Shown: in pieces, positions 18,258 to 27,291 of the stretch
Layout of the letters: each line of letters starts with the position of its first letter
Numbering within the stretch: the stretch's first letter is position 1
NCBI GenBank assembly: GCA_963719345.1
Contig: CAVRCA010000003.1
Coordinates: forward strand, 620,001-684,000
DNA: 64,000 bases
DNA from: CAVRCA01 sp963719345
GTDB lineage: Bacteria; Pseudomonadota; Alphaproteobacteria; Acetobacterales; Acetobacteraceae
Direction: 5' to 3'
Notes under the pieces: generated by a model
Database searches by the model: none
What the model saw: the letters and a program-made list of their open reading frames with translations, nothing else
What the model was told of the DNA's origin: nothing
Position numbers and translations under genes: made by a program

Positions 18258-19937
18258 TTGAAAGCGGTGCTGGAGGGCATCAAGGCGCTGGGTCCGGCGC
18301 GCCTGGCCGCGATGGCCGCCGTTGCCCTCGGCATGCTCGGCCTGTTCGCGTTCCTCGCCCTGCGCGCCGGCACCGAGCAGATGGCGCTGCTCTACGGCGA
18401 ACTCGACCTGCGCGACGCCGCGCAAGTGACCGAACAGCTCGGCCGCCAGCACATCGCCTACCGCATCGCCGGCCAGGGCACGCAGGTCCTGGTGCCGGTC
18501 GACCAAGTGCCGCGCGCCCGGCTGCTGCTCGCCAAGGAGGGTCTGCCGACCGGCGGCTCGATCGGTTACGAGATCTTCGACCGTGGCGACGCGCTCGCCA
18601 CCACGCAGTTCCAGCAATCGATCAACGAGACGCGCGCCCTGGAAGGCGAGCTTGCCCGCACCATCCGGGCGATCAACGGCATCCGCGCGGTGCGCGTGCA
18701 TCTCGTGCTGCCGCGCCGCGAACCGTTCTCCCGCGATCAGCAGGACGCGCGCGCGAGCGTCATGCTGACGATGATCGGCGCCGCGCGGCTGGACCGCGAG
18801 GGCGTGCAGGCGATCCTCAATCTCGTCGCCGCCGCGGTCCCCGGCCTCAAGCCGCAGAACGTCGCGATCATCGACAATCGCGGCGGGATGTTGGCGCGCG
18901 CCGGGCAGCCGGTGGACCAGTTCGGCACCGCCCTGAACGGCGACGAGCTCCGGCACGCGACCGAGTTGCGCCTGTCGCGCGCGGTGGAGGAAATGCTTGA
19001 GCGCAGCCTAGGTCCCGGCCGGGTGCGCGCGGAGGCCGCGGTCGAGATGGATTTCGACCGCATCAACGAGACGCAGGAGCGCTACGATCCCGACGGCCAG
19101 GTGGTGCGCAGCCAGCAGAGCGTCACCAACAACAGCAAGACGACCGAGGCCAGCAATACGGTCTCGGTGCAGAACAACCTGCCGAACGCCGATGCCGCCG
19201 CAGGGGCCGGCGCCGGCAGCCAGGAGGGCCGCCAGGAGGAGACGACCAACTACGAGATCGGCCGCACGGTGCGGACGCTGATCCGCGAGCAGCCGCAGAT
19301 CCACCGGATCAGCCTCGCCGTCATGGTGGACGGCGCGGAAGCGAGGGGTCCCGACGGCAAGACGACCTGGCAGGCCCGGCCGGCCGACGAGCTGACCCGC
19401 ATTGCCACCCTGGTGCGCAGCGCGATCGGCTACGACGAGAAGCGGGGCGACCATGTCGAGGTGGTCAGCATGCGTTTCGCCGGCGACGAGGAGCCGCAAT
19501 CGCCCGAGCAGGGCGGTCTGCTCGGCGTCAAGCTCGAGAAGGCCGACGTGATGCGACTGGCCGAGAACCTGCTGTTCGGGGTCATGGCCCTGCTCGGACT
19601 GCTGCTTGTGCTCCGCCCGATGGTAATGCGGCTGACCGCGATCCACCCCGCCCTGGCGACCGCCGGGGCAAGCCTTGGCGGGCCGGCCGGCTCGAGCGTC
19701 GCGTTCAATAGCGGCGGCCCCGGCGCCGCCGGAGCACTCACCGGGTCCGGGCTCGCGCCGACGCTGGGCGCCCCCGGATCGGTCGGGCTCCTCGAGGACG
19801 ATAGCATGCTGCACATCGCCAACGTCGAAGGGCAGATGCGCGCCTCGTCAGTGCGCCGGATCATCGGGCTCGCCGAGAAGCATCCCGAGGAGACGCTGGC
19901 CATCGTGCGCGGCTGGATGGCCGAGGAGGCGAGCTGA
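18258..19937 (+). CDS. fliF: Flagellar MS-ring protein FliF
   Basis: 559 residues. One membrane helix lies near residues 15-38 and a second near 430-450 (LLFGVMALLGLLLVLRPMVM). The periplasmic YscJ/FliF domains include KEGLPTGGSIGYEIFD, ALEGELARTIRAINGIRAVRVHLVLP and VPGLKPQNVAIIDNRG. The acidic C-terminal tail binds FliG, the next gene. The chosen start is TTG at 18258 behind GAGAG; GTG at 18267 is an alternative. The 135-base gap upstream contains only a weak sigma54-like GG-N10-GC match at about 18205. Confidence 0.93.
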   Translation: MKAVLEGIKALGPARLAAMAAVALGMLGLFAFLALRAGTEQMALLYGELDLRDAAQVTEQLGRQHIAYRIAGQGTQVLVPVDQVPRARLLLAKEGLPTGGSIGYEIFDRGDALATTQFQQSINETRALEGELARTIRAINGIRAVRVHLVLPRREPFSRDQQDARASVMLTMIGAARLDREGVQAILNLVAAAVPGLKPQNVAIIDNRGGMLARAGQPVDQFGTALNGDELRHATELRLSRAVEEMLERSLGPGRVRAEAAVEMDFDRINETQERYDPDGQVVRSQQSVTNNSKTTEASNTVSVQNNLPNADAAAGAGAGSQEGRQEETTNYEIGRTVRTLIREQPQIHRISLAVMVDGAEARGPDGKTTWQARPADELTRIATLVRSAIGYDEKRGDHVEVVSMRFAGDEEPQSPEQGGLLGVKLEKADVMRLAENLLFGVMALLGLLLVLRPMVMRLTAIHPALATAGASLGGPAGSSVAFNSGGPGAAGALTGSGLAPTLGAPGSVGLLEDDSMLHIANVEGQMRASSVRRIIGLAEKHPEETLAIVRGWMAEEAS

Positions 19938-19938
19938 G

Positions 19939-20952
19939 ATGGCCGTCACCGACGACTACCGGGGGCTGCGCGGCCCGCACAAGGCGGCCATCCTCATGCT
20001 GGCGCTCGGCGAGGAGCTCTGCGGCAACCTGTTCGGCATGATGCACGAGGACGAGATCCGCGAGATCTCGACCGCGATGGCGCAGCTTGGCACCGTCCGC
20101 TCGGACGTCGTGGAACGGCTGTGCACCGATTTTGCGGAAACCATGGGCAGCATCGGCACCCTGGTCGGATCGTACGAAAGCACCGAACGCCTGCTGCAAC
20201 GGGCGCTGCCGCGCGAGCGTGCTGCGCAGATCATGGAGGAGATCCGCGGGCCGGCCGGCCGGACGATGTGGGACAAGCTCGGCAACGTCAACGAGGCGGT
20301 GCTCGCCAACTACCTGAAGAACGAATATCCGCAGACCGTTGCCGTGGTGCTCTCGAAGATCCGGTCCGAGCACGCCGCCCGCGTACTGGCGCTGCTGCCG
20401 GAAAGCTTCGCGATGGAAGTCGTGATGCGGATGCTGCGCATGGAGAGCGTGCAGAAGGACGTGCTGGACGGCGTCGAGCGGACATTGCGCGCCGAATTCA
20501 TGTCCAACCTCGCCCGCAGCACCCGGCGCGACGCCCACGAGATGATGGCCGAGATCTTCAACAACCTGGATCGCCAGGCGGAGACGCGGTTCATCGCGGC
20601 GCTCGAGGAGCGCAACCGGGAGGCGGCCGAGCGGATCAAGTCGCTGATGTTCACCTTCGACGACCTGCAGCGCCTGTCAGGCGAAGCGGTCCAGATGCTG
20701 ATGCGCGCCGTCCCGAAAGAAAAGCTGCCGGTGGCGCTGAAGGGCGCCTCGGAGAAGGTGCGCGACCTGTTCCTGCAGAACCTGTCGGAGCGCGCGAAGA
20801 AGATGCTGCGCGACGAGATCGAATCGCTGGGGCCGGTGAAGCTGCGCGACGTCGACGACGCGCAGGCAGCCATCGTGGTGCAGGCGAAGGAGCTGGCGGC
20901 GCAGGGCCAGATCGAGATCGGCGGCAGTGCGGACGAGGAGCTGGTGTACTGA
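19939..20952 (+). CDS. fliG: Flagellar motor switch protein FliG
   Basis: 337 residues. The N-terminal domain binds FliF (GPHKAAILMLALGEEL). The middle carries YLKNEYPQTVAVVLSKI. The C-terminal torque helix shows FDDLQRLSGEAVQMLMRAVPKEKL and LFLQNLSERAKKML, with its charged residues. FliG couples stator ion flow to rotation. The frame is open into fliF, but the ATG at 19939, one base after the fliF stop, gives the normal protein. Confidence 0.95.
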   Translation: MAVTDDYRGLRGPHKAAILMLALGEELCGNLFGMMHEDEIREISTAMAQLGTVRSDVVERLCTDFAETMGSIGTLVGSYESTERLLQRALPRERAAQIMEEIRGPAGRTMWDKLGNVNEAVLANYLKNEYPQTVAVVLSKIRSEHAARVLALLPESFAMEVVMRMLRMESVQKDVLDGVERTLRAEFMSNLARSTRRDAHEMMAEIFNNLDRQAETRFIAALEERNREAAERIKSLMFTFDDLQRLSGEAVQMLMRAVPKEKLPVALKGASEKVRDLFLQNLSERAKKMLRDEIESLGPVKLRDVDDAQAAIVVQAKELAAQGQIEIGGSADEELVY

Positions 20953-20953
20953 T

Positions 20954-21646
20954 ATGCGATCGTTGCTCGCAGCGCGGCCATCGGGTGGCAGCCGGGTGCT
21001 GTTCGCCGAGGATTTCGACGAACCGTCACCGCCCGAGGTCGCCGTCATCCCCTCGCCGGCCGAGGGGGCGTTCCTCGCCGAGCCGATGTTCACCGTGGCC
21101 GACCTCGACGCCGCACGACAGGACGGCTGGGCGGCCGGGCGGGAAGCCGGACTCGCGGCAGCGGCGGCAGCCGAGCGCGCCGCCGTGGCGACGGCAATCG
21201 CCAGCATCGCGGCCCAGATGGATGTTGCGACCCACGAGGCGGTGGCGCACGCGGAGCAAGCCGCCGAGGAGATTGCCCGCGTCGTGCTCACGGCACTCAA
21301 GTCGGCGTTGCCCGCCTTGTGCGTCCGCCACGGCGAGGCCGAGGTACGCGCGATCATGCGCCACGTGCTGCCACCAATGATGCCGGAGCCGGCGATCACC
21401 GTGCGGGTCAATCCCGGGCTCGTGCGCGCGACCGAGGACGAGATCGGCCGCCTCGATCCGGATCTCGCCGAGCGCATCCGGCTGGTGCCGACCGACGCGA
21501 TGGAGCTGAGCGACGTGCGGATCTCCTGGCAGGACGGCGGCGCCACCCGCGACAGCAAGAAGCTCTGGCGCGAGATCGCGGACGTGCTGTCCATTAACGG
21601 CCTGCTGCTGGCTGCGGATGTGAAGGAGGACGCGCTTGCCGGATGA
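20954..21646 (+). CDS. fliH: Flagellar export regulator FliH
   Basis: 230 residues. A variable N-terminus is followed by an Ala/Glu-rich coiled-coil (ARQDGWAAGREAGLAAAAAAERAAVA) and a C-terminal FliH/HrpE-like domain (PAITVRVNPGLVRATEDEI, then IRLVPTDAMELSDVRISWQDGG). FliH links the FliI ATPase to the C ring. The ATG at 20954 starts one base after the fliG stop. Identification rests on pattern plus its place between fliG and fliN; fliI is not in the window. Confidence 0.82.
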   Translation: MRSLLAARPSGGSRVLFAEDFDEPSPPEVAVIPSPAEGAFLAEPMFTVADLDAARQDGWAAGREAGLAAAAAAERAAVATAIASIAAQMDVATHEAVAHAEQAAEEIARVVLTALKSALPALCVRHGEAEVRAIMRHVLPPMMPEPAITVRVNPGLVRATEDEIGRLDPDLAERIRLVPTDAMELSDVRISWQDGGATRDSKKLWREIADVLSINGLLLAADVKEDALAG

Positions 21647-21956
21647 CATCGAACTGGCCGAGCTTGCCGAGGGTTCGGCCGCCGAGAGCGCGCCGCTGCG
21701 CGCCGCCCGCGAGCTGGAGGCCGTCTACGACATCCCTGTCACCGTCAGCGCGGTGCTCGGCAAGGCGACGATGCAGGTGAACCAGCTGCTCAAGCTGGGC
21801 CGCGGCGCGGTGGTCGAACTCGACCGCAAGCTCGGCGAGGCGATCGACATCTACGTCAACAACCGCCTGGTCGCGCGTGGCGAGGTGGTGATGGTGGACG
21901 ACAGTCGGCTGGGCGTGACGATGACCGAGATCGTCAAGACCGACCGGCCCGGTTGA
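21636..21956 (+). CDS. fliN: Flagellar motor switch protein FliN
   Basis: 106 residues with the SpoA/FliN C-terminal domain: YDIPVTVSAVLGKATMQVNQLLKLGRG, then EAIDIYVNNRLVARGEVVMVDD and LGVTMTEIV. FliN forms the lower C ring with FliG and FliM and helps dock FliH. The start is TTG at 21636 with AAGGAGGA just upstream, overlapping the fliH end by 11 bases. No fliM is seen in the window. Confidence 0.93.
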   Translation: MPDDIELAELAEGSAAESAPLRAARELEAVYDIPVTVSAVLGKATMQVNQLLKLGRGAVVELDRKLGEAIDIYVNNRLVARGEVVMVDDSRLGVTMTEIVKTDRPG

Positions 21957-21966
21957 GCGACCCCCC

Positions 21967-23337
21967 ATGCGCGTGTTGATCATCGGCTCGCTCGCGGGCG
22001 AACTCGGCCAGGCGGCCCGGATCGCGATGACGCGCGGCGCCAAGCTCGAGCAGGCGGACGACGCCGAGTTCGGGCTGGTGCGGCTGCGCAGCGACGCGCG
22101 GGTCGACGTGGTGCTGTGCGACTTGGCGCACGACGTCGGCGGCCTGGTGCGGGCGATGACGGCCGAACGGATCACCACGCCGGTGGTCGCGTGCGGCACC
22201 GGCGAGGACCCCGAGGCCGCCGTGCGCGCGATCCGGGACGGCGCCCGCGAATTTCTGCCGTTGCCGCCCGACCCCGAACTGATCGCCGCGATCCTTGAGG
22301 CCGCCGCGGGCGAGAGCCACGCCCTGGTGGTGCGCGATCCGGTGATGCAGGCGACGCTCCGCCGCGTCGAGCAGGTGGCCGCCTCAGAGGCGTCGGTGCT
22401 GATCACCGGCGAGTCCGGCACCGGCAAGGAGGTGCTGGCGCGTCAGCTGCATCGTCGCTCGCGCCGCGCCGCCGGTGCGTTCGTCGCGGTGAACTGCGCG
22501 GCGATCCCGGAAAACCTGCTCGAATCGGAGTTGTTCGGCCACGAGAAGGGCGCGTTCAGCGGCGCGCTCGCCCGTCGTGTGGGAAAGTTCGAGGCGGCCG
22601 ACGGCGGCACGCTGCTGCTCGACGAGATCAGCGAGATGGACGTGCGGCTGCAGGCGAAGCTGCTGCGCGCGCTGCAGGAACGCGAGATCGACCGGCTCGG
22701 CGGCAGCGCCCCGGTGCGCGTCAACGTGCGTATCCTCGCCACCTCCAACCGCGACCTCGCGGCCGAGGTCGCCCGCGGCACGTTCCGCGAGGACCTGTTC
22801 TTCCGGCTCAACGTGATCACCCTGCGCGTCCCCGCCTTGCGCGAACGCCCCGGCGACATCGCCGCGCTCGCCGATCATTTCGCCCGGAAATACGCCGAGC
22901 TGAACGGACTGCCGCTGCGCCCGCTCGCTGCCGCCGCTCACCTTCGGCTCGCGGGGCACCCGTGGCGCGGCAACGTGCGCGAGCTGGAGAACACCATCCA
23001 CCGGGCGGTGCTGCTCGCCGACGGTCGCGAGATCGCCGGCGAGGCGATCGAGCTGGCGCCGGTCGCCGGGGCCGGCCCGGCAGCGCGACCGCAGCAGCAA
23101 GTCTCCGGCACGGAAGCCAGTGCGCCGGCCAGCGGCGGCGTCGCCGGTCTGGTCGGCCGCCGCATGGACGACGTGGAACGCGACCTCATCATGGAGACGC
23201 TCGGCCACACGCTGGGCAACCGGACGCACGCCGCCGCCATCCTCGGCATCTCCATCCGCGCGCTGCGCAACAAGCTGCGTGACTACGCCACCCAGGGCGT
23301 CGCGGTACCGCCGCCTGCGACCGGCGTCGCGGCCTGA
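21967..23337 (+). CDS. flbD: Sigma54-dependent flagellar activator FlbD
   Basis: 456 residues. Residues 1-110 are a degenerate receiver: the N-terminal acidic pair is replaced by IIGSL, and only D52 remains near the phosphorylation position. The AAA+ domain has Walker A GESGTGKE (148-155) and Walker B GTLLLDEIS. The sigma54-contact loop reads GAFSGA (195-200) instead of GAFTGA. A Fis-type HTH closes the protein (THAAAILGISIRALRNKL). The length of sequence shared with Caulobacter-type FlbD and the flagellar setting support the name. It should activate the flgE and fliK sigma54 promoters. FlbD proteins are controlled by FliX rather than by phosphorylation. Confidence 0.9.
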   Translation: MRVLIIGSLAGELGQAARIAMTRGAKLEQADDAEFGLVRLRSDARVDVVLCDLAHDVGGLVRAMTAERITTPVVACGTGEDPEAAVRAIRDGAREFLPLPPDPELIAAILEAAAGESHALVVRDPVMQATLRRVEQVAASEASVLITGESGTGKEVLARQLHRRSRRAAGAFVAVNCAAIPENLLESELFGHEKGAFSGALARRVGKFEAADGGTLLLDEISEMDVRLQAKLLRALQEREIDRLGGSAPVRVNVRILATSNRDLAAEVARGTFREDLFFRLNVITLRVPALRERPGDIAALADHFARKYAELNGLPLRPLAAAAHLRLAGHPWRGNVRELENTIHRAVLLADGREIAGEAIELAPVAGAGPAARPQQQVSGTEASAPASGGVAGLVGRRMDDVERDLIMETLGHTLGNRTHAAAILGISIRALRNKLRDYATQGVAVPPPATGVAA

Positions 23338-23345
23338 CGGCAAGC

Positions 23346-25493
23346 ATGCCGGAGCTCGCCCTTCCGGGACCGCTCGGATCGCTTGCCGGCCGCCTGCGCG
23401 GCTACGCGCCCGGCACCGACGTGGGTCTGGCGCTCGGCGTCATCGCGCTGCTCTCGGTGCTCATCCTGCCGCTGCCGACCTTGCTGCTCGACATGGGATT
23501 GGCGCTGTCGATCACCGCATCGGTGCTCGTGCTCATGGTGGCGCTGTTCCTGCGGCGACCGCTCGACTTCACCAGTTTTCCGACGCTCCTGCTGCTGACC
23601 ACCCTGCTGCGCCTGTCGCTCAACGTCGCCACCACCCGGCTCATCCTGTCGCACGGCAACGAGGGCGCGACGGCGGCGGGCAACGTCGTCGCCGCGTTCG
23701 GCGGCTTCCTGATGGGCGGCGACGTCGTGATCGGCCTGATCCTGTTCGCCATCCTGCTGGTGGTGAACTTCATGGTCATCACCAAGGGTTCCGGCCGCAT
23801 CGCCGAAGTGGCGGCGCGCTTCAGCCTGGACGCCATGCCGGGCAAGCAGATGGCGATCGACGCCGACCTCTCGGCGGGGCTGATCGAGGAGAAGGTGGCG
23901 CGTCGCCGCCGCCGCGAGCTCGAGGAGGAGAGCGGGTTCTACGGCGCCATGGACGGCGCCGCCAAGTTCGTGCGCGGCGACGCCGTCGCCGGCGTCATCA
24001 TCACGACGATCAACATTTTCGGCGGCCTCGCCATCGGGCTGCTGCGCCACGGCATGGCGTTCGGCGACGCCGCCTCCACCTTCACCACTTTGACCGTCGG
24101 CGACGGGCTGGTGTCGCAGATCCCCGCCCTGCTCGTCTCCACCGCCGCCGGCATCGTGGTCACCAAAGGCGGCGTCGAGGGAACGGCCGACACCGCGCTG
24201 GTCGCCCAGCTCGGCGGCAGTCCCAAGCCGCTGGCGATGGCGGCCGGGGCGGCCGGCGTGCTCGCCCTCATGCCCGGGCTGCCCACCCTGCCGTTCCTCG
24301 CCATGGCCGGACTGGCGGGCGGCGGCGCCTGGCTCCGTTACAAGCACCCTGCCGCGCCGGCACAGGCGGACGAGCCCGCTCCGCTGGTCACGCTGGCCGA
24401 GGCGCCGATCACCGACGCCTTGCGCATCGACATGATCCGCCTCGAACTCGGCTATGGATTGCTGACGTTGGCCGGTGGCGACGCGCCACGGCTCACCGAG
24501 CAGATCAAGGGCCTGCGCCGGTCGATTGCCGCCGACATGGGCTTCGTGCTGCCGCCGGTGCGCATCCAGGACAACATGGCGATGGGGGCGGACAGCTACT
24601 CGATCCGGGTCAAGGAGATCGAGGCCGGGCGCGGCGAACTGCGTCCCACCATGGTGTTGGCGATGGACCCGCGCGGCGGGGTGCCGGACCTGCCCGGCCA
24701 GCAGACCACCGAGCCCGCATTCGGCCTGCCGGCGCTGTGGGTCGAGCCCGGCATCAAGGAGGAAGCCATCTTCCGGGGCTGCACCGTCGTCGATCCGCCG
24801 AGCGTGCTGACCACCCACCTCACCGAAATCGTGCGGGAGAACATGGCCGAGCTGCTCTCCTATGCGGAGACGCAGAAGCTGCTCGACGACCTGCCGCGCG
24901 AGCAGCAGAAGCTGGTGGGCGACCTCATCCCGTCGCAGATTACGGTGGGCGGCGTGCAACGCGTCCTGCAGGCGCTGCTCGCCGAGCGGGTGTCCATCCG
25001 CGACCTGCCGACCATCCTCGAAGGCATCCAGGAAGCCTGCGGCGGGACGGCGCGGATCATCCCGGCGATCGTCGCGCATGTGCGCAGTCGGCTGGCCCGC
25101 CAGATCAGCGACTCGCACGTGGGCGCTGCCGGCTACATCCCGCTGATCACGTTGTCGCCGGATTGGGAGGCCGCGTTCACCGAGGGGTTGGTCGGGCCGG
25201 CCGAGGATCGCCAGCTGGCCATGGCGCCATCCAAGCTGCAGGAGTTCATGCAGCGGCTGCGTGCGGCTTTCGATACCGCCGCTTCTGCCGGCGAGGCTCC
25301 GGTGCTGCTGACCAGCGGCGCCATCAGGTTCCACGTGCGGGCGATCGTCGAGCGCATCCGGCCGAGCACGCCGGTACTCGCCCAGGCAGAGATTTCGCCC
25401 CGCGCGCGCATCCGGTACAGTCAGCAGCCTTTGACCGCAGCGGTGGCAGACCTGCGGCGAGCGGCCAACGCTAGGCTCGGCCCATGCGGCTGA
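23346..25493 (+). CDS. flhA: Flagellar export gate protein FlhA
   Basis: 715 residues with about eight N-terminal membrane helices and a large cytoplasmic domain from about residue 340. Hallmarks are PTLLLLTTLLRLSLNVATTRLIL, FAILLVVNFMVITKGSGRIAEVAARF, the FHIPEP-like loop sequence RFSLDAMPGKQMAIDADL, and GDGLVSQIPALLVSTAAGIVVT. FlhA is the ring-forming export-gate platform that receives chaperone-substrate complexes. It starts eight bases after flbD and overlaps flhF by ten bases. Confidence 0.96.
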   Translation: MPELALPGPLGSLAGRLRGYAPGTDVGLALGVIALLSVLILPLPTLLLDMGLALSITASVLVLMVALFLRRPLDFTSFPTLLLLTTLLRLSLNVATTRLILSHGNEGATAAGNVVAAFGGFLMGGDVVIGLILFAILLVVNFMVITKGSGRIAEVAARFSLDAMPGKQMAIDADLSAGLIEEKVARRRRRELEEESGFYGAMDGAAKFVRGDAVAGVIITTINIFGGLAIGLLRHGMAFGDAASTFTTLTVGDGLVSQIPALLVSTAAGIVVTKGGVEGTADTALVAQLGGSPKPLAMAAGAAGVLALMPGLPTLPFLAMAGLAGGGAWLRYKHPAAPAQADEPAPLVTLAEAPITDALRIDMIRLELGYGLLTLAGGDAPRLTEQIKGLRRSIAADMGFVLPPVRIQDNMAMGADSYSIRVKEIEAGRGELRPTMVLAMDPRGGVPDLPGQQTTEPAFGLPALWVEPGIKEEAIFRGCTVVDPPSVLTTHLTEIVRENMAELLSYAETQKLLDDLPREQQKLVGDLIPSQITVGGVQRVLQALLAERVSIRDLPTILEGIQEACGGTARIIPAIVAHVRSRLARQISDSHVGAAGYIPLITLSPDWEAAFTEGLVGPAEDRQLAMAPSKLQEFMQRLRAAFDTAASAGEAPVLLTSGAIRFHVRAIVERIRPSTPVLAQAEISPRARIRYSQQPLTAAVADLRRAANARLGPCG

Positions 25494-26440
25494 AGCTTTT
25501 TCGCGCCGCAAACATGGCGGAGGCGATGACGCGCATCCGCCGGGAACTCGGCGCCGAGGCGCTGATCCTGTCCACGCGCCGCGTGGCCGACGGCGTCGAG
25601 GTGACCGCCGCGCTGCAGCCGGACGAGGATGTGCCGCCGCCGGCGCCGCGCGCGCCCGACCCGGAGCGCATGGCCCGGTTGGCGTTTCACGGTGCGCCCG
25701 CCGCCCTGATCGGCCGGTTGCGGGATGGCGAGTTGCCGGCCCAGCTCGCCCAGGCACTCGCATTCGCCAGCCTCCCCCTCTCGCCTGGCGCGCGCCCGCT
25801 GCTGTTCGCCGGGCCGCCGGGAGCGGGCAAGACGCTGACCGTGGCGCGACTGGCGACCCGGCTCGTCATGGGCGGGGTCGCGCCGACCGTGGTCACGGCG
25901 GACGGCCGCCGGGCCGGTGCCACCGAACAGCTTGCCGCCTACACCCGCCTGCTCGGGATCGATCTGCTGGTGGCGAACCATCCGGTCACGCTCGCTCGCG
26001 CCCTGCTGCGCCGGTCCGAACCCGCTCCGGTCCTGATCGACACGCCGGGCACCGACCCATTCGACCCGGCGCAGCGCGACGAGATCGCCGCGCTCGCGGC
26101 GGCCACGGAGGCCAGCGTCGTCGCCGTCCTGCCGGCCGGGTTCGATCCCGGCGAGGCCGCCGATCTCGCCGAGCGGTTCGCCGAGGCCGGTGCGACCATG
26201 CTGGTCGTCACCCGCTTCGACATCAGCCGCCGGCTTGGCGCGGTGCTGGCCGCCGCCCATGCCGGGGGACTTGCCCTCACCGAGGCCGGGATCGGACCGG
26301 GCGCGGCAGATGGCCTGGTGCCGATGACGCCGGGCTTCCTCGCCGAGCGCCTGTTGGCCCAGCCGCCCGTCGCCGCGTCCGTCCCGCCCGCGCCGAGGCC
26401 GGTTCATCCGTCTCAAGTTCATCCGGACCTTTCGCCATGA
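25484..26440 (+). CDS. flhF: Flagellar biosynthesis GTPase FlhF
   Basis: 318 residues. The N-terminus MRLKLFRAANMAEAMTRIRRELGAEALIL is the FlhF B-domain start. A shortened linker leads to an SRP-type NG GTPase with P-loop GPPGAGKTLTVARLATRL, TADGRRAGATEQLAAYTRLLG and DTPGTDPFD. FlhF sets the place of flagellar assembly, usually a pole, together with FlhG. It overlaps flhA by ten bases and flhG by four. Confidence 0.9.
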   Translation: MRLKLFRAANMAEAMTRIRRELGAEALILSTRRVADGVEVTAALQPDEDVPPPAPRAPDPERMARLAFHGAPAALIGRLRDGELPAQLAQALAFASLPLSPGARPLLFAGPPGAGKTLTVARLATRLVMGGVAPTVVTADGRRAGATEQLAAYTRLLGIDLLVANHPVTLARALLRRSEPAPVLIDTPGTDPFDPAQRDEIAALAAATEASVVAVLPAGFDPGEAADLAERFAEAGATMLVVTRFDISRRLGAVLAAAHAGGLALTEAGIGPGAADGLVPMTPGFLAERLLAQPPVAASVPPAPRPVHPSQVHPDLSP

Positions 26441-27243
26441 CCGCGCTGCCCGCTTCCGTGCTGTCCACTTCCGTATGGCCGACCTCATCCCGGTCGGCGC
26501 GCCTCGTCGCGATCGCCTCCGGCAAAGGAGGCGTCGGCAAGACCTGGCTCGGCATCACACTGGCGCATGCACTGAGCCGGCAAGGCTGCGCGGTACTGCT
26601 GTTCGACGGCGATCTCGGGTTGGCGAACGTGGACATCCAGCTCGGCCTGACGCCGACGCAGGATCTCGGCGCCGTCGTCGCCGGACGCGTGACACTCGAC
26701 GCGGCCGTGCTGCGCCACCCCGAGGGCGGGTTCGACATCCTGGCCGGCCGTTCGGGGTCGGGGAGCCTGTCGGCCCTCGACCCGGTGCAGGTCGAGCAAC
26801 TGCTCGGCGCACTTCGCCGGCAGTCGGCGCGCTATGACGTGGTGCTGCTCGACCTCGGCGCCGGGCTCGACCGCGCGACGCGGCGGATGGCGGCGTTTGC
26901 CGATCAGCTATTGGTGGTCGCCACCGACGAGCCGACCAGCCTCACCGACGCCTATGCCGTGCTGAAGCTGCACGCCATGGACCGGAGCGACGCCGACGCC
27001 CGCATCTTGGTCAACCAGGCGCCGTCGCGCGCCGGCGGCGAGCGCACCTACGAGACCCTGCGCCGCGCGTGCGCGACATTCCTCGGTCAGACCCCGCCGC
27101 TCGCCGGCATCGTCCGGCGCGACGAGCGGGTGCGCGATGCGATCCGCCGCCAGACGTTGCTGATGACCCGCCATCCGAACTCGGTGGCGGCCGGTGACGT
27201 CGAGGCGCTTGCCCGCACGTTGCTGCTCCGAACCGAGGCGTGA
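26437..27243 (+). CDS. flhG: MinD-like ATPase FlhG (flagellar number control)
   Basis: 268 residues. The deviant Walker A SGKGGVGKTWLGITLAHAL, the switch LLFDGDLGLANVDIQLGL and LLDLGAGLDRATRRM identify a MinD/FlhG-type ATPase. FlhG opposes FlhF and limits flagellar number. The start overlaps the flhF stop by four bases, so the pair is coupled. The N-terminal 20 residues are variable. Confidence 0.88.
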   Translation: MTALPASVLSTSVWPTSSRSARLVAIASGKGGVGKTWLGITLAHALSRQGCAVLLFDGDLGLANVDIQLGLTPTQDLGAVVAGRVTLDAAVLRHPEGGFDILAGRSGSGSLSALDPVQVEQLLGALRRQSARYDVVLLDLGAGLDRATRRMAAFADQLLVVATDEPTSLTDAYAVLKLHAMDRSDADARILVNQAPSRAGGERTYETLRRACATFLGQTPPLAGIVRRDERVRDAIRRQTLLMTRHPNSVAAGDVEALARTLLLRTEA

Positions 27244-27291
27244 TCGGGCCGCGGGTTGCCGCCGTCTCGGGCTGCTGGTAGCGGGCGACCC

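Noticed and set aside
23283..25763. An 826-codon minus-strand open frame
   Set aside because: Antisense to flhA and the start of flhF, with no recognisable motif and shadow-type composition.
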